Source: Aquarana catesbeiana
Lineage: Eukaryota; Chordata; Amphibia; Anura; Ranidae
Assembly (NCBI RefSeq): GCF_042186555.1
Contig: NC_133327.1
Location: 50,542,065-50,606,064 of the forward strand
DNA: 64,000 nucleotides
Direction of reading: 5' to 3'
Part shown: positions 33,701 through 44,419 of the stretch, in pieces
Numbering within the stretch: the stretch's first letter is position 1
Layout of the letters: each line of letters begins with the position of its first letter
Notes under the pieces: generated by a model
Seen by the model: the letters and a program-made list of their open reading frames with translations, nothing else
What the model was told of the DNA's origin: nothing
Database searches by the model: none
Position numbers and translations under genes: made by a program

Positions 33701-34550
33701 GACCCCGACGGGGTGATCCCCTACTAGCAGGAGACTGCTATACTGAGAACAAATTTAGAGACTGGCTGTCCCTTAAGACAGAAAAAAACCTGCCTCAATT
33801 GAAGCAATGGACATACTTCCAAATAAGAAGTTACTTGGGTGACATTAAGGAACCTCAAAAATTGCTTAGGCCCCTGACGGCCTTGGAGTCAGTCTGTCGG
33901 GAGGGGAATCCAATTGACAAGGCTACCTCTGTTACATATGCGTGGTTGAGTCGCTCGGGAGCGGATAAATCAGGCGGACACAGGAGGAGATGGTCGGAGG
34001 AACTTGAAATGGAGATTACAGACAAACAATGGAGGTACGTTGCTATACTAGCGCATAAATGTTCTATAAGCACAAAACTGCAAGAGACAAATTACAAACT
34101 ACTGACCCATTGGTATAATACACCTGACAAATTGCACAAATGGGACATACAAAAATCGGACACATGCTGGAGATGCCTCTCAGAGAAGGGCACACTAGCT
34201 CACATATGGTGGTACTGTTCCAAAATTGAACCCTACTGGAATGAAGTAAAGACTTTAATCAAAAAAATTACAGAGACTAGAGTCTAAGCTGTCTCTTACA
34301 CTTGTCCAATTCCTCTTTTAAACGCTACAAACGCTCATTGACGATTCATCTCCTCAATGCAGCTAAATCTCAAATCCCTCTACATTGGTTGTCTACCTCT
34401 ACCCCCTCTGTTAAGGATTGGGTGTCGAAAGTTAGTGAAATCCATGAAATGGAAGACACATTGGCCCAAGACAAAGGCCACATTGAACGCTTCCATAAAA
34501 TGTGGCAACCATGGCTAACTTTTAAATACTCCGCAGATTTCCCTACCTGA
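30738..34550 (+). pseudogene. L1-like ORF2 (endonuclease-reverse transcriptase), broken
   Basis: ATG at 30738 sits in a strong context (ACCATGG). The APE-type endonuclease spans about 30765-31480 with SHNIRGLN, LQETHF, GGDFNIPL and SDRAPIS; the last usually reads SDH, so the catalytic His is Arg here. A TAG at 31995 stops the frame; the same frame resumes with the reverse transcriptase: SPGPDGYSATYYKSF, LSTDAEKAFDRVAWDF, GTRQGCPLSPLLF, AAYADDLLFFL (32870-32902) and LKYLGIWLTPSLK. A stop at 33714 follows a frameshift, and the next segment (33799-34287) carries the C-terminal CWRC...HIWWYC motif. A further frame change near 34290 leads to the end at 34550. One nonsense and two frameshifts, so inactive. 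Confidence 0.92.
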
Positions 34551-35114
34551 ATTATGCGTGGGGAAGGTGATGGAGCCTTGAGTGGGTGCCTTCCTCCTTT
34601 ACCCTTATATGTCTCCTTTACCTATATTTTCCTTATCTTCTTCTGCTTCTACATCCCACTTTCCTAACATACTCTCTTTTTTTTTCATTTTCCTCCTTGT
34701 TACCTTCTTGCTGACCTTCAACCTCTCTTCTTCACTGGACTATATCTATTTTACATGTACTTCTCTCTTATGCATGAGAAAGATTGCTTTAGAGAGATAC
34801 AGAAACATCACTTATACACGTTATCAATATTAAGCGTTCAGAACCCTTGGAAAGATGTTTCTGACACAATGGATAACACAGTGTTTATAGAAATCATATA
34901 ACTCTTATAGACACAAAGATACCTCAGTGGAAATAACTTAAGATTCTCAGAGTCTGATAGCAATTGAGACCTTTGTACTAGTTTTACACTAACAGTTTAA
35001 TATGTAACTGGCGAAAAGTACGCAGTTGCACATGCGAAACTTGCATTGTACAGTGCATTTCTATGTTTTTTTTCTTTATTTCAATAAACTTTAAATGATA
35101 AAAAAAAAAAAAAA
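34551..35114 (+). other. L1 3' untranslated region and A tail
   Basis: Pyrimidine-rich then AT-rich sequence, with the polyadenylation-like AATAAA in TTTCAATAAACTTTAAATG (35080-35098) and a terminal A run at 35099-35115. Confidence 0.8.
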
Positions 35115-35257
35115 ATATAAGTTATTCTTTCTGACAAAATCTGACACAGGCGGACATATTACACACAATATGTGAGTATGTAATGCTGAGAAGAAAAGTT
35201 CGTGAATGAACTAAAAAAAAAAAAAAAAAACGATAGATAGTTGGACTCCCACTTTAA

Positions 35258-36590
35258 GCCCATGACATTGTTCCAGTCCCCCGTTTTCCTTGGAATGAGT
35301 GATGGCTCTTGTCCATGCCCCCCAGCTGTACTGCGGTCTGACCATTTGGGCATCTCTTTTGGAGGTCACATGGACGCCCGGGGATGTTCCTGTTTCACAG
35401 CAGGACACCTGCCTTTCTGTGCCGCTCTATGTGCTCTGATTCACAGGGGTGAATTCTCTCTCCTCCTTCGACCACCACAGGAGGGAGCTGTCCCACTCCG
35501 CCTGATCTCCGAGTCCTAGGACCCGGCAGCGACGGATGGAGCTGCGTGACGATGCACTGCGCAGGTGCGACACAGCTTTACATCCGCTTCCGGCCCTTCG
35601 GGACCGGATGGAGGGGATAAAACGCCGCTGCTCCAGCATTCACGCGCTGCTGGAGCCCCCTTCTGAGAATCTCTGGTTGTTTGAGATTTACTTTATACTT
35701 ATATTTCGATGCCAGGTTGTCCTGTTTTAGACTACCCAGGCCTCTAAAGATTCCTTTTGATACATCATCATTGCTTAAAGTATCAGTTTTCCTCTTCTGG
35801 ATCATCATTTACTTATTGCCAAAAAAATTTCTTCCCATCCCCTCCTTCTCTTTCCCCCTTTTTTTGTGTATTAGACCATTTATTGCCTTTGGTTCTGTGA
35901 GGTGGTCCTAATAAGTCCCTCGGTTTTGAGTTCTTCCAGGGTCTAGAGTGTAAGTTTACCTCCCTCCCTTTTCATTTATTTGGATATAAGACTGTTCTAT
36001 ATTGTATTATACATAAAAACTTCTTTAACTCTCTATTTAGTAGATATATAATATTTGCTATGGCTTATTTGACCCCTTATATATTGTTTTTAGCTGGTCC
36101 TTTTGCCCCCTCTGTGACCCCCTTTTCGCCTGCAGTCTTGACCTACACAGTCGGCTGTGGGTGAGACTGTGACGGGATTGCTGCCCCCATTGCCTTGGTT
36201 AAACTGGGATAATAGCACTGCTCTGGGACTGGAGACACAGGTGCATATATTTATTTACACACTTTGTATTGTAATTATTTGAATATGGTTGCTTTAGGGC
36301 TTATCTATCAAAAGTCCTCAACATGTATACATTTTTCCAGTTGTTGGTTTTACACTTATCTATTTCCTTCTTTTTTGTGTTGTCTGTGTGTTGTCCTTTT
36401 CAGAAGGCTTGTACCTCCGTAAAGAAGAAGCCCGAACTATGGGCAAAACATGTCGGGTGTATTTTGGTTGTCTTGCTTAAACACTTTGTCATTTGCACTG
36501 TACATGCCCGTGTCTTTTGGTTTTATGTGCAATTTGTTTTACCTTTTAAAACAAAAATAAAATAATATTTTTTATTGAATACATGTGACG
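35258..36590 (+). other. Probable Penelope-like 3' part, continued
   Basis: Sequence resumes after the MITE in the same orientation as the 27045-27443 fragment. A GC-rich block (35480-35670) is followed by AT-rich DNA and ends near 36575 in AAAATAAAATAATATTTTTT. A decayed hammerhead-like block lies at 36422-36460. Joining it to the upstream GIY-YIG fragment is an inference from position and orientation. Confidence 0.4.
36422..36460 (+). ncRNA. Degenerate hammerhead ribozyme-like block
   Basis: The stretch contains GCCC (36430-36433), a 7-base loop and GGGC (36441-36444), followed by AAAAC. In the hammerhead core the stem is preceded by CUGANGA and followed by GAAAC. Here five of seven positions of the first box and four of five of the second match, so the core is mutated and the ribozyme would be inactive. 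Such motifs are known in Penelope-like elements, and a GIY-YIG fragment lies upstream in the same orientation. Confidence 0.35.
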
Positions 36591-37544
36591 ATATTTTTTG
36601 CACCCTCAAAAATCCCCGCCCTTCTTCCCTTTTGTCTTAACCATAAGGTGGATGTTAAGTAAATGCCTACCAGAAATTTCACTTACTGACAAAAAAACAG
36701 CAATTGTGAATAGAAGACTGGAGACCTTAGAGAAGCACAATATGCACATGTAAACAAGTAACATTCAATTGCTAATATTTAGTTCTGTGGAATGGATTGC
36801 AGGGCTGATTCAGCTGATCACCTGAGGAGTAAAATCTCTCCAAACCACCCCACCCTACACACCACATGTTTTTAGATTTTGCTGCCAAGTTCTTGACTTT
36901 AATTGATATTTAGGCAGTGCACAAATAACAATAGAAAGCTGTTAAATGATGAAGACAGTTTTGTCACAAGGGTCACACTTGGCTGAGAACACTTTGGTGT
37001 AATTCATTTTTTAAAATGCAATCTCCGGGAAACAGACATAAATCAACCTGTGAGAAAAAAAAACTGCTTAATGCATAAATGCGTCACCTAAATTCAATAT
37101 CCGTAATAAAGATAAAGAAGAGTGTGGCTGAAATGTACGCAATCTCTATCTTTCTCTTTTTTTTTTTATTATTATTTCTCTGTTTTTTTCTTTATACATT
37201 ATAGTAATTAAAAGGTAACTAAGGATAACTCATACTCATCTATTAAATTTACTATTTAAAAAAAATGATCTTTATGTACAATAGGCCAACCTTACTCAAC
37301 CTTTTTAACAAGGAGGAGCCCTTGAAATAACTTTTTGGGCTCACACAACCCCTGCTAATAATTACTAAATCCATAGCTCACAGTACAATAGTGTGATGGT
37401 CACTTCTTACGTTTGTGGCCATTGGGAAGAATTCCCCTCTTACAGATATCTAAAACAATCATTGGTGTCAGTAGCATTTATCTAAAGATCCAAACAAAAG
37501 AACTCGCTGCTCCAGGTGAGACAGGAAGCCTAATGATATCACTG
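36591..37544. other. No gene recognised
   Basis: AT-rich, with no open frame showing a domain and no transposon end pair noted. Confidence 0.5.
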
Positions 37545-37835
37545 GTGCCTACCTCGGCTCGCCTCTGCATACGATCAACACTGAAGAAATGGCTGCACTC
37601 CAAGATCCATCAAAATGCTTGTTTAATATACGAACATCCCAAGTGGTAGACGCGTCTCACACACTAACAGATGCGCTTAGAATAAGTGCACCTGTTAGTG
37701 TGTGAAACGCGTCTACCATTTGAACTGTTTGTAACACTTGGGATGTTCGTTTATTAAACAAGAATTTTGATGGGTTTTGGAGTTCAGCCATTTCTTCAGT
37801 GTTGATCGTATGCGGAGGCAAGCCGAGGTAGGCAC
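37545..37835. repeat. Long inverted repeat, about 130-bp arms
   Basis: The left arm starts GTGCCTACCTCGGCTCGCCT at 37545 and the right arm ends with its complement at 37835. Inner arms are CACACACTAACAG and CTGTTAGTGTGTG around a loop of about 22 bases. GAAACGCGT lies at 37704-37712 in the right arm, with GACGCGTCT as its counterpart in the left arm. This is a foldback element or an inverted duplication of a Penelope-type terminal block. Confidence 0.85.
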
Positions 37836-38060
37836 CCGTGATGGATTCCTGGAGGAACCCTAGGTTTCCATGGTTGAGAAATGCTGGAATAGACGATACA
37901 ATACTCTCTTCATTTCAGCCTCCTTTTTTATTTTTCTGTCCTCTTTAGTTTTTGAAGGTTGACAGCAAAGAAAGTCCAAGAGGTCAATTTAGTTTGCCTT
38001 TTTTTTCTTTTGTCTTTTTCAAGCACTTCAGTTCTCTTTCTCTAAATTAATACTTTTTAA

Positions 38061-39070
38061 CCACTTCAATACCAGGCACTTTCGCCCCTTCCTGCCCAGG
38101 ACAATTTTGAGCTTTCAGCGCTGTCGCACTTTGAATGTCGATTGCGCGGTCATACAACACTGTACCCAAACTAAATTTTTATAATTTTCTTCCTAGAAAT
38201 AGAGCTTTCTTTTGGTGGTATTTGATCACCTCTGCGGTTTTTATTTTTTGCTAAACAAACTGAAAAAGACCGACATTTTTGAAAAAAGAAAAAATTTTCT
38301 TTGTTTCTGTTATAAAATTTTGTTTTCTCCTTCACTGACAGGCACTGATGAGTTGGCACTGATGGGCACTGATGAGTTGGCACTGATAAGGTGGCACTGA
38401 TGGGCACTGATGAGGAGACTCTGATATGTAGAATTGATGGGCACTGATAGGCGGCACTGATATGCAGCACTGATGGGCACCGATAGGTGGCACTGATATG
38501 CAGCACTGATGTGCACTGACAGGCGGCACTGACTGGTGGCACTGATGGGCACGGACCGGCGGCACTGATGGGCACTGATAGGTGGCATTGATTGGCACTG
38601 ACAGATGGCATTGATGGACACTAATAGATGGCACTGATGGGCAGCACTAATTGGGCAGGTACTGACAGGTGGTAATGCTGGGCACTGATTGGCACTGTGA
38701 TGGACACTGATTGGCACTATGGTGGCCACTGATTTGCACTGTGGTGGGCACTAATTGGCACTTTATTGGGCACTGGCAGGGGGTTATGATAGGGCACTGA
38801 CTAGGCACCGATTGGCAGCTTATTGGTACATTTAATGGGGGATGTGCTGATAATTAGTGTGCTGATTATCAGCACAGACCCCCCCTCTGACAGGGAGAGC
38901 GATTGGCTCTCCCTGTCAGTGCGAATCAAGGAATGCCGTTTACTGTCACTTCCTGGTTCATGCGATGATCAGCTGTGATTGGTCACAGCTAATCACCTGG
39001 TAAGAAGCCTCTGTCAGAGGCTTCTTATCACGATTGGAGATGTGGCGTGTCAGAATGACACACAGCACCT
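38061..39070 (-). mobile_element. piggyBac-type MITE fragment containing a minisatellite
   Basis: TTAA at 38057-38060 is followed by CCACTTCAATACCAGGC, the reverse of the piggyBac right end at 17712, and by GATCACCTCTGCGG and TAGAGCTTTC, shared in reverse with 17520-17570. The other end was not found; sequence merges into a different repeat near 39070. No coding sequence is present. Confidence 0.7.
38335..38830. repeat. GGCACTGAT minisatellite
   Basis: Irregular tandem copies of GGCACTGATGGGCACTGATA and GGTGGCACTGAT, drifting to GGCACTGATTGGCACT toward the right. It produces three overlapping minus-strand open frames rich in Cys, Pro, Ser and Ile, which are artefacts. Confidence 0.92.
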
Positions 39071-39084
39071 CCGATTGCTGCGCT

Positions 39085-39295
39085 GCGTGCCGCCGGGGGA
39101 ATTGTGTACACATGATCAGAATTTCCGACAACGGATTTTGTTGATGGAAAATTTGAGACCCAGATATCAAATTTTGTTTGTTGGAAATTCCGACGGAAAA
39201 TGTCCAATGGAGCCTACACAGGGTCGGAATTTCCGACAACAAACTCCCATCGAACATTTGTTGTTGGAAAATCCTATCGTGTGTACAGGGCATTA
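39085..39295. repeat. Dispersed repeat with TTCCGACAACA blocks in both orientations
   Basis: AATTTCCGACAAC occurs at about 39120 and 39228, with GGAAATTCCGAC between and reversed versions nearby; the ends carry TGTGTACAC and CGTGTGTACA. The pattern is that of a small palindromic MITE. Superfamily not assigned. Confidence 0.55.
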
Positions 39296-39734
39296 GGGTT
39301 GCAGATAGACATTCATTACTGCAGCACACAAAAACACACATTGGGGTGATTTACTAAGATGAATGTGCTGCGCCGATTCACAGCTTAATTGGTGCACTGG
39401 AATAATCATTGATTGAACGTGCGAACCGGTGCAAGCAGACACGCAACACTATAATAAATATGTAAACTGAAACTGGTGCTAGGGTAACTGTGGTTTTCTC
39501 ATTGATAATAGCGCACACCCAATACAATTGGTTAATTTCATCTCATTGGATGTGTCTTGTTTAATTAGTAGGTGTTCTCAGTTAATTAACCCTTTTGATG
39601 CTATTCTCATTCCTATTAATTCTAATATATCTTTGAAATGTGTTTTTTTCTATTTTTACCCAAATCTTTCAATACATTACAAAGAACAGAAAAGTGTTTC
39701 TAAACCCAATAATTAAAAATTTTCAGATCTTGAA
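39296..39734. other. No gene recognised
   Basis: AT-rich flank between repeats, with no coding or end motif seen. Confidence 0.5.
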
Positions 39735-40590
39735 CCAGTTGCCGACCGCCTCACGACGATATACGTCAGCAGAATGGCACGGGCAGGCAGAATCACGTAC
39801 CTGTACGTGATCTGCCTACCGCGGGCGGGGGGTCAGACTGGACCCCCCCTGGTGCCCGAGGCGGTCGGCATTTCTCCCCCGGCGATCGGAGGTGAGTGGG
39901 AGGCCATTCATTCGTGGCCACCCCCTCCCGATTACTCCCGGCCAATGGAATCATTCCTCTGCTGCTGTATAGTAAACAGCAGCAGAGGAAATTATGTCAT
40001 CTCTCCTCGGCTCGGTATTTTCCGTTCCGGCGCCGAGTGAGTGCACAACACACACACAGTAGAACATTCCAGGCACACATTACACCCCCCATCACCCCCT
40101 AATCACCCCCCCCCCGTCACACTGACAACAAGCAGTTTTTTTTTTTTCTGATTACTGCATTGGTGTCAGTTTGTGACAGTTAGTGTGGTAGGGCAGTTAG
40201 TGTTAGCCCCCTTTAGGTCTAGGGTACCCCCCTAACCCTCCTAATAAAGTTTTAACCCCTTGATCACCCCCCGTCACCAGTGTCACTAAGCGATCATTTT
40301 TCTGATCGCTGTATTAGTGTCACTGGTGACGCTAGTTAGGGAGGTAAATATATAGGTTAGCCGTCAGCGTTTTATAGCGTCAGGGACCCCCATATACTAC
40401 TTAATAAAGGTTTTAACCCCTTGATTGCCCCCTAGTTAACCCTTTCACCAGTGATCACCGTATAACTGTTACGGGTGATGCTGGTTAGTTAGTTCATTTT
40501 TTATAGTGTCAGAGCACCCGCCATTTATTACCGAATAAAGGTTTAGCCCCCTGATCGCCCAGCGGTGATATGCATTGCCCCAGGCAGCAT

Positions 40591-41300
40591 CAGGTTAGCG
40601 CCAGTACCGTTAACAGCCACGCATGCACCGTACACCTCCCTTAGTGGTATAGTATCTGAATGGATCAATATCTGATCCAATCAGATCTATACTAGCGTCC
40701 CCAGCAGTTTAGTGTTCCCAAAAACGCAGTGTTAGCAGGATCAGCCCAGAAACCTGCTAGCACCTGCGTTTTGCCCCTCTGCCCAGCCCAGCCCACCCAA
40801 GTGCACTATCGATCGATCACTGTCATTTACAAAACACTAAACGCATAACTGCAGCGTTCGCAGAGTCAGGCCTGATCCCTGCGAACGCTAACAGTTTTTT
40901 TTGTAGCGTTTTGGTGAACTGGCAAGAACCAGCCCCAAGCAGCATCAGGTTAGCGCCAGTACCGCTATCACCCACGCACGCACCGTACACCTCCCTTAGT
41001 GGTATAGTATCTGAATGGATCAATATCTGATCCGATCAGATCTATACTAACATCCCCAGCAGTTTAGGGTTCCCAAAAACGCAGTGTTAGCGGGATCAGC
41101 CCAGATACCTGCTAACACCTGCATTTTGCCCCTCCGCCCGGCCGAGTCCAGCCCACCCAAGTGCAGTATCGATCGACCACTGTCACTTACAAAACACTAA
41201 ACACATAACTGCAGCGTTCGCAGAGTTAGGCCTGATCCCTGCGATCGCTAACAGTTTTTTTGGTAGCGTTTTGGGGAACTGGCAAGCACCAGCGGCCTAG
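40591..41300. repeat. 355-bp tandem duplication in the piggyBac leader
   Basis: CAGGTTAGCGCCAGTACCG begins at 40591 and again at 40946; the two copies run to GAACTGGCAAGMACCAGC at their ends. The first piggyBac has this leader once (10371-10700). The junction at GTTTTGGKGAACTGGCAAG also marks where the transposase N-terminus was lost. Confidence 0.9.
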
Positions 41301-41715
41301 TACACCCCGGTCATAGTCCAACCAGCACTGCAGTAACACTTGGTGACGTGCCGAGTCCCATAAGTGCAGTTCGAGCTGGTGAGGTGGCAAGCACAAGTGT
41401 CTCGCTGCCACCAAGAAGAAGACAAACACAGGCCCGTCATGCCCATAATGCCCTTCCTGCTGCATTCGCCAATCCTAATAATTGGGAACCCACCACTTCT
41501 GCAGCGCCCGTACTTCCCCCATTCACATCCCCAACCAAATGCAGTCGGCTGCATGAGAGGCATTTTCTTTATGTCCTCCCGAGTACCCCTACCCAACTAA
41601 CCCCCGCAGGTGCAGATATAGGCGTGACACCCGCTATTATTTTCCCTCCTGTCCTGACAATCCTGGTCTTTGCATTGATGAATGTTTTGAACGCTACCAT
41701 TCACTAGTTGAGTAT
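41278..41715 (+). pseudogene. piggyBac transposase remnant lacking the catalytic core
   Basis: The sequence matches the full transposase from GELASTS (residue 91) to VLPPFT (about 173), then jumps to PQPNAVGRLHERHF (about 585). About 1.24 kb encoding all three catalytic Asp residues is gone. Small indels around 41320, 41405 and 41535 move the frame, so the open frame at 41348-41707 reads the zinc domain region out of frame and has lost its Cys pattern. The start codon is also deleted. Only the Ser-rich linker is recognisable as protein. Confidence 0.9.
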
Positions 41716-43076
41716 TAGCGTAGCGTACAGCATTGCACAGACTGGGCACACTTTCACCGGGTCTCCCAAGATGCCATCACATTTTGAGAGACCCGAACCT
41801 GGAACCGGTTACAGTTATAAAAGTTACAGTTATAAAAGTTACAGTTACAAAAAAAGTGTAAAAAAAAAAAAAAAAACCACAAAAAAAATGTATAAAATAA
41901 AAAAAATAGTTGTCGTTTTATTGTTCTCTCTCTCTCTATTTTCTCTCTATTGTTCTGCTCTTTTTTACTGTATTCTATTCTGCAATGTTTTATTGTTATT
42001 ATGTTTTATCATGTTTGCTTTTCAGGTATGCAATTTTTTATACTTTACCGTTTACTGTGTTTTATTGTTAACCATTTTTATGTCTTCAGGTACGCCATTC
42101 ACGAATTTGAGTGGTTATACCAGAATGATGCCTGCAGGTTTAGGTATCATCTTGGTATCATTCTTTTCAGCCAGCGGTCGGCTTTCATGTAAAAGCAATC
42201 CTAGCGGCTAATTAGCCTTTAGACTGTTTTTACAAGCAGTGGGAGGGAATGTCCCCCCCACCATCTTCCGTGTTTTTCTCTGGCTCTCCTGTCTCAACAG
42301 GGAACCTGAGAATGCAGCCGGTGATTCAGCCAGCTGACCGTAGAGCTGATCAGAGACCAGAATGGCTCCAAACATCTCTATGGCCTAAGAAACCGGAAGC
42401 TACGAGCATTTCATGACTTAGATTTTGCCGGATGTAAACAGCGCCATTGGGAAATTGGGAAAGCATTTTATCACACCGATCTTGGTGTCGTCAGATGCTT
42501 TGAGGGCAGAGGAGAGATCTAGAGTCTAATAGACCCCAATTTTTTCAAAAAAAGAGTGCCTGTCACTACCTATTGCTATCATAGGGGATATTTACATTCC
42601 CTGAGATAACAATAAAAATGTTTACAAAAAAAAATGAAAGGAACAGTTTAAAAATAAGATAAAAAAGCAAAAAAAGTATAAAGAAAAAAAAAAAAAAAAA
42701 GAAAAAAGCACCCCTGTCCCCCCCTGCTCTCGTGCTAAAACAAACGCAAGCGTCGGTCTGGCGTCAAATGTAAACAGCAATTGCACCATGCATGTGAGGT
42801 ATCACCGCGAAGGTCAGATCGAGGGCAGTAATTTTAGCAGTAGATCTCCTCTGTAAATCTAAAGTGGTAACCTGTAAAGTCTTTTAAAGGCTTTTAAAAA
42901 TTTATTTAGTTTGTCGCCAAAAGAAAGCTCTATTTGTGGGAAGAAAAGGACGCAAATTTTGTTTGGGTACAGCATTGCATGACCGCGCAATAAGCAGTTA
43001 AAGCAATGCAGTGCCAAATTGTAAAAAGTGCTCTGGTCGGGAAGGGGGTAAATCCTCCCGGGGCTGAAGTGGTTAA

Positions 43077-43378
43077 ATGTGACCATACACTGCAATCAGT
43101 TAGATCTTAAAAAAAAATAGATTTAGTGCAAGAGCCTGTTTGATTTCCTATAATTTGAATTAATTGTTTAAGTGCGTCTTCCTATTACCTATTTTGCCAA
43201 AATATCAAGTACAGAGATTGGCCAATCAGATTGCCTAGTGCATGACCATCTTAAGTGCCAAATTTGGAATGTAGATGTGCCATGACCCACTTGTATTTTC
43301 CTAATGAGATTTCTTGGGCATTATACAAGGCACATGAGAACACACCTTTTTTCAAGACATGCTAGAGTAATCAGGAAT
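43077..43378. other. No gene recognised
   Basis: About 300 bp of AT-rich flank without recognised content. Confidence 0.5.
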
Positions 43379-43512
43379 CTTCAAACTACGGCTCTCCAGT
43401 TGTTGCGGAACTACACATCCCTTGAGGCATTGTAAAACTCTGACATTCACAGACATGACTAGGCATGATGGGAGTCGTAGTTCCTGAACAACTGGAGGGC
43501 TGTAATTTGAAG
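43379..43512. mobile_element. Small hAT-type MITE, 134 bp
   Basis: CTTCAAACTACGGCTCTCCA at the left and its imperfect complement at the right (CTCCAGTTG pairs with CAACTGGAG) form ends of about 24 bp. The interior holds ACTACACATCCC and GATGGGAGTCGTAGTTC, the CATGATGGGA-type core common in vertebrate hAT MITEs. An 8-bp duplication is not evident. Confidence 0.7.
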
Positions 43513-43620
43513 ACCCCTGTGCTAGACCATTATTATGCCTCCAGAATTGGGAGCTTGGCATCTACCCAACTTCTCTCTGCTGGTGGACACAAGAACCTAC
43601 ATCTATAGATATATGTTTGG

Positions 43621-43850
43621 GCAACACTGTGGTGTAGTGGTTAGCATTTTCACCTAGTAGCAAAAAGGGTTGCTGGTTCGAATTCTGCCCGCGGCACCAT
43701 CTGCCTGGAGTTTGCATGTTCTCCCTGTGCCTGTGTGGGTTTCCTCCAGGTACTCTGGTTTCCTCCCACACTCTAAAAAGATGCTGGTAGGTAAATCGGA
43801 TCCTGTCTAAATTGGCCCTAGTAAGTATGAATGTGTGTTAGGGACCCACA
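43621..43850 (+). mobile_element. V-SINE (tRNA-derived)
   Basis: The head has an RNA polymerase III A box (TGGTGTAGTGGTTAGC) and B box (GGTTCGAATTC at 43675-43685). It is followed by the conserved V-SINE central block, GTTTGCATGTTCTCCCTGTG, TGTGGGTTTCCTCC and GGTTTCCTCCCACA. The tail ends ATGAATGTGTGTTAGGGAC. It is a SINE copy, not a functional tRNA gene: the cloverleaf 3' half and acceptor stem are absent. Confidence 0.92.
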
Positions 43851-44404
43851 CAAACACCCCCCATGTTAAAAAAAAAATAATAATTTTATTAATTTTCAAA
43901 TAAGGATCATCTATTCCTCAGAGAACAGTGAGCGGGGCATAGTGGAGGGAAGAAATTAGCAGCAGTACAAGTAACTTCCAGTAGGGGTGTGATGTCATTC
44001 CTGTGTGCTGGCCACCACTTCTGGGAACCAGATATGTGCCACAGGTACATACCTCCGCGAACACAGCAGTTGCGCATCTCACATACACAGCGGTCGTGCA
44101 TTTAGATGCATCTAGCTGCAGGAACTCAAATTTTATGGAAACTAATAGTATCGCAGACAAACAAAAATAACAAAATGTTTCTAGTGAAAGGCAACTGTTG
44201 TTTTCTATTAAACAAGGTCTGAATGGGCCATTGACATGCATCACAGTTGAACTTAGAAATGTGTCTTTGCAAAGTTAAACTAAATGAAATCCTTTCTTAT
44301 TTTTGCTTAGAGACAGAGTGCAGAGGGATTAGAAATCTTGTCAGTTTTTGGGAATGTCTGCACTCCTGATAGGGTGAAGACATCTCCTAAATTTTGCCAC
44401 TTTC
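43851..44404. other. No gene recognised
   Basis: Short overlapping minus-strand open frames at 43907-44244 have no domain. A poly-A stretch lies at 43868-43880. Confidence 0.5.
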
Positions 44405-44419
44405 TCCTTCAAATTTATT

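Larger units (their letters stand above)
28408..35114 (+). mobile_element. L1-like LINE, near full length, 6.7 kb
   Basis: Flanked by ATATAAGTTATTCT at 28394-28407 and 35115-35128, a 14-bp target duplication. It starts with GGGCGTGGCTTGG, a 5' start typical of amphibian L1-type elements, and ends with a short A tail. ORF1 (28509-29621) is open, an unusual 1.1 kb spacer follows, and ORF2 (30738-34550) is broken. Full-length form with intact duplications suggests a moderately recent insertion. It sits inside the TTAA-flanked MITE. Confidence 0.9.
28050..35253. mobile_element. TTAA-flanked MITE, split by an L1 insertion
   Basis: The left end AGCGGGGTTCCACC at 28050 and the right end GGACTCCCACT (35243-35253) are imperfect inverted copies, both flanked by TTAA (28046-28049, 35254-35257). 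Removing the L1 at 28408-35114 leaves an element of about 480 bp. TTAA flanks with AG(C/T)GGG ends fit the T2/Kolobok group; a piggyBac origin is the alternative. It has no coding sequence of its own. Confidence 0.65.
39735..43072 (+). mobile_element. Deletion derivative of the piggyBac family, 3.3 kb
   Basis: The left end CCAGTTGCCGACCGCC matches the first piggyBac's with one early change, and the flank reads TTGAA in place of clean TTAA. The right end GGGGCTGAAGTGG is intact before TTAA at 43073-43076. The element is collinear with 9403-17712 but lacks the transposase N-terminus, the catalytic core, the direct repeats and the palindromic array; the last join is at about 42918 (GTCGCCAAAAGAAAGCTC). 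It also has a 355-bp tandem duplication in its leader. Non-autonomous; mobility would need transposase in trans and a tolerated left end. Confidence 0.92.

Noticed and set aside
38171..38729. Cys/Pro/Ser-rich open frames of 100-146 codons, keratin-associated-like
   Set aside because: They are translations of the GGCACTGAT minisatellite in three overlapping frames.
43621..43700. A tRNA gene with A and B boxes
   Set aside because: The boxes head a V-SINE with its conserved central block; no acceptor stem or full cloverleaf is present.
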